Source of the DNA: Vitrella brassicaformis
Taxonomy: Eukaryota; Sar; Vitrellaceae
Direction of reading: 5' to 3'
Assembly: GCA_001179505.1 (NCBI GenBank)
Contig: CDMY01000022.1
Location: 171,946 to 208,437 of the forward strand
Length of the DNA: 36,492 nt
This document shows, in pieces, positions 33,825 to 36,492 of the stretch. Numbering within the stretch: the first letter of the stretch is position 1; each line of letters begins with the position of its first letter. The position numbers and the translations under genes were made by a program. Under the pieces are notes generated by a model. It was not told the DNA's origin. It did no database searches and worked only from the letters and a program-made list of their open reading frames with translations.

Positions 33825-36433
33825 ATGGAAGCAGACGAAGACCGACCTGCGTCTTCATCTGCGCGCGATGGTGACCCCATCACGGCTACAGAACAACACA
33901 CAAAAAGGGTAGGTACGGGGCAAGGAAGGCGAGAGGACGAGGGAAGATACCGCAGTGCTTGTTTGTTCCCTATTCACTCATTCTCCACAGTTGCGATCAC
34001 TTCCCTCTCACCCTGACAGCGGCTGCATGAGGGCCGCTGGCTCATCTGATGCACGTATGCACGCCGAAGCAAAGGGACACCGCTCGCATCCACTCGAAGA
34101 TTGACAGTGTCTGTTTCTTCCCCTCAGCTGACGATAGCGACTTTGGGCTGCCGACGGTGCCAACCCGTCCATCCAACCCTCGCCAATCACCCGTACCATC
34201 CCGCGCCCCTGCGCCCGCCTGCGGTCTTGGCAGTGGCACTGCGGCGCTGCCACCCATCCACAGGTGGAGCCACTCGCTGCCTCCTCTTACCCATCCGGAG
34301 GTAAAGCATGAATAAATCGACCAAGGAGATGCAGCTCTCCCCATTCGTCTTTGTTACCGCTTGCAGGCCATCGCGGCTTTTGGCAATCCTTCGGACGAAG
34401 AGAGAGGATGGACGGTTGGAGAACGGGTGCAGATCGTGCTGGAGTTCCAGCAACGTGCGAAGGTGGAGGATATCACGATGAAGGCTTTTGCGGCCGAGAA
34501 GGGCATCACATATGACCAAATGAAGAAGTGGTCCGCCTCTCATCCGTCGGACCTGCTGGCAAGCAACATGGAGAGGGAACGAAACAGGACAGCGAAGTAT
34601 CCAGATGTTGAGAGGGAGGTGGCACAGTGGCTGAGTGGGCTTGCGTCCTTTCCCCCCAACAAGGAGATCAAGGAGAGAGCAAGAGAGGTCGCGGGTCGAC
34701 TGAAGGGGAACCATGACGACGCGAGGGTCAGGGAGAGGTGTGCTGGCTTCACTGGGAGCGACGGCTGGCTGGAGGGGTTCTTGAATCGCTACTCTGGCGG
34801 TGAGTCACCACACAACCGACACACTCTGCGTGAGCACACTGTTCGAGCCCACGCATCACCTGAGTTCCCGGACACCTTCCCTGCAGACGGGACGAGGGCC
34901 ATCGCATCGGCCGAGGACAATCATGATGATGATCAAACACAGGTACGTGCAGGTAAAGATCTTGTATTGGTGATCTGAGCATGTCATCTTTTCTGAAAGG
35001 TCGCTCACGGTGATACGGCTGCAGCAGCTGCAGCCTTTCACGGTGAACCACATCGTGAGGTGCGCATACGCAGCTCCTTCGTATCTGGTGCACACCTGGA
35101 CATGGGTTTGTGTTCCGCAGATACCGACAGGACGGGCAACAGACGATGTGGCAGCTGGTGGGCTGACGGCACACTCGCATGACAGTGAGCAGCAGGATAG
35201 ACGCACAAGAGAGACGCGGCGGAAAAAGGCATTGTGTTATCATGCAGATGTGGAGCACTCATGGTCGCTGCCAGGTGAGGGAGCAACCGATGAAAAGACA
35301 TACAGTCATAGCCTGTGTTGCGGCTACAGCCTTGCCGCCCTTGCCCCCCGTCCGTTTGCCGCCGCCGTCTCTGCCGTCGTCTCCTCCCGCCGTTTCCCTC
35401 CTGAGCCGAGCGACACGGCCGTCCCCACAGCAGGTGAAGATGCACTCGCCGTTCTGCGCCACCATTTGCGGCCGTGCCCACGTATGAGTGCGCGTTCAGG
35501 TGTGCATCGGGAGGGCTGGCGAGGTGGCGATTGGCGAGCGGCTGCAGCTGGTGGATGAATTTCAGAGGCGCAAGCAAGGCGGCGAGGCCATCTCGATGGC
35601 CCAATTTGCGCAGGAGAAGCACCTCAGTGAAAATAAATTCAAGAACTGGTTTCGTGCCATCAAGCAGCAGCGGGAGGACGGCAGGGAATTCGTCGATCCG
35701 GAAAGGAAGCGCAACAGGCAGCCCAGGTACCGGGAAATTGAGGACGAGTTGCGTCAGTGGATGGCAGGCCATGATGACCCTACGAGCATCCCCTCGAAGG
35801 ACATGAAGGCCAAAGCATTAGAGGTCGCCGATCGGCTGGTTACCAGTGGCTTCGTTGGCTTCCGTGGCTTCAAGGCCAGCGATACATGGATCAGTGCATT
35901 CAGAAGACGATACCAGCAGGTAGGAAAGATGACAGGCAAGCACGACAAGAGATTCGTGATGGTCTTCGATTCACGTTTTCGAGGCCGCCGCCCCTCCTCG
36001 CCCTCCCCCTCCCCCAACCCACCCACCTCACCCCCATTCCGTGCCCATTCCCCTCACCGACCAGCCAGGGCGACCCATGTCTTCTGCTGCCGCCTCTCCT
36101 CCAAGCGCCGTCGGGTTGGCGATAGCAGTGAGACACGACGGCGTAACACACACTGGTGACAGCAATCAGCAGTCTCAGCCGTCAGCAGCCACTGAGCAGG
36201 TTGTCATACCGGCTCCTCTCCCTTCTCCAGCGCCCCCAATGCATCCCCCCCACCCCCACCCCTTGCCCACGCCCCTCTGGGTCAGGACACGCATAGATGG
36301 ACCAAGTGGTGTCTTGCAGGACCAAGTGGTTGACGAGGCAGCTGCGGTGCGAATGGCAGATGGATTCATCAGCCGTGACAGCAATCAGCCGCTCGACCAG
36401 CAATCGCAGCACTCGTGGCCCAACACCATGACC
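33825..36433 (+). CDS. Protein with two CENP-B/pogo-type DNA-binding modules (3' partial)
   Basis: Exons: 33825-33908, 33991-34054, 34128-34300, 34367-34799, 34887-34942, 35121-35274, 35330-35433, 35500-35919, 36065-36127 and 36170-36433, all in phase. A donor (ACC|GTAAGC) at 36434 shows that the gene continues past the window. Two similar modules occur at residues about 110-250 and 357-496. Each begins GER-Q-V-EFQ, has an HTH-like stretch (MKAFAAEKGITYDQMKKW; MAQFAQEKHLSENKFKNW), a basic RERNR/RKRNR hinge, then E-E--QW and a closing GWLEGFLNRY or TWISAFRRRY. This is the plan of the CENP-B N-terminal and Tc5-type HTH pair found in pogo/Tigger transposases and host proteins derived from them. 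No DDE catalytic domain is visible, though one could lie downstream. Linkers are acidic, Pro-rich and polar. Domesticated transposase DNA binding is my inference. Confidence 0.75.
36157..36389. repeat. Spaced 14-bp direct repeats near the right end
   Basis: TGACAGCAATCAGC occurs at 36157-36170 and again at 36376-36389. A second pair, GGACCAAGTGGT, lies at 36299-36310 and 36319-36330. Part of the first copy overlaps a predicted acceptor. They may mark small duplications within a low-complexity coding region. Confidence 0.75.
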
Positions 36434-36492
36434 GTAAGCAAGCAAAGAGAGCTCACTCATCTCTTCGCGAAGGGGCATTGCCTCTGATTGCA

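Overview
The window looks like nuclear DNA of a GC-rich, intron-dense unicellular eukaryote. I infer an alveolate alga of the chromerid type (Vitrella-like). The basis is style rather than a marker gene: many short introns of about 55-135 nt, coding exons full of Ala, Pro, Gly and Arg codons, and microsatellites (GT, TGTC, GGAT, CCAT) filling nearly every intron and spacer. The protein set (A1 aspartyl protease, CCCH zinc-finger protein, sodium:solute symporter, C2 membrane protein) also fits. The taxonomic call is an inference and no database was searched.

Layout. 1-1971 is gene-free, repeat-rich DNA. 1972-5164 (minus) is a large multi-pass membrane protein. 5412-6413 (minus) is a small hypothetical protein with an acidic then basic N-terminus. 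6700-10510 (plus) is a C2-domain protein with several membrane segments. 11064-13787 (plus) is a nuclear-looking protein with a possible Myb/SANT-like start. 13985-14925 (minus) is the C-terminal half of a papain-family (cathepsin B-like) protease without its catalytic-cysteine half, probably a pseudogene. 15411-19695 (plus) is a triple CCCH zinc-finger protein. 19696-23039 is a 3.3 kb repeat island with a 300-base assembly gap. 23040-26574 (minus) is a multi-pass membrane protein with an EDIPQL motif. 26847-30228 (plus) is a sodium:solute symporter. 30538-32936 (plus) is a membrane-anchored pepsin-family aspartyl protease. 33825 to beyond 36433 (plus) is a DNA-binding protein carrying two CENP-B/pogo-transposase-type helix-turn-helix modules, cut off by the window end.

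Exon structures were assembled by hand. I matched reading frames, donor and acceptor dinucleotides and intron phase, and every intron-containing intact gene except 11064-13787 closes without a phase conflict. There is no operon logic here. The genes are independent eukaryotic units, and the divergent pairs (5412-6413 with 6700-10510, and 23040-26574 with 26847-30228) share upstream regions.

The least expected observations are four. A shared element, TAAGCTCGCA(A/T) with an inverted partner, occurs at three places, all in upstream spacers. The cathepsin remnant has its frame altered next to a 14-bp tandem repeat. One protein carries two successive CENP-B-like DNA-binding modules. Splice acceptors are preceded by TG-repeat tracts instead of ordinary pyrimidine tracts.
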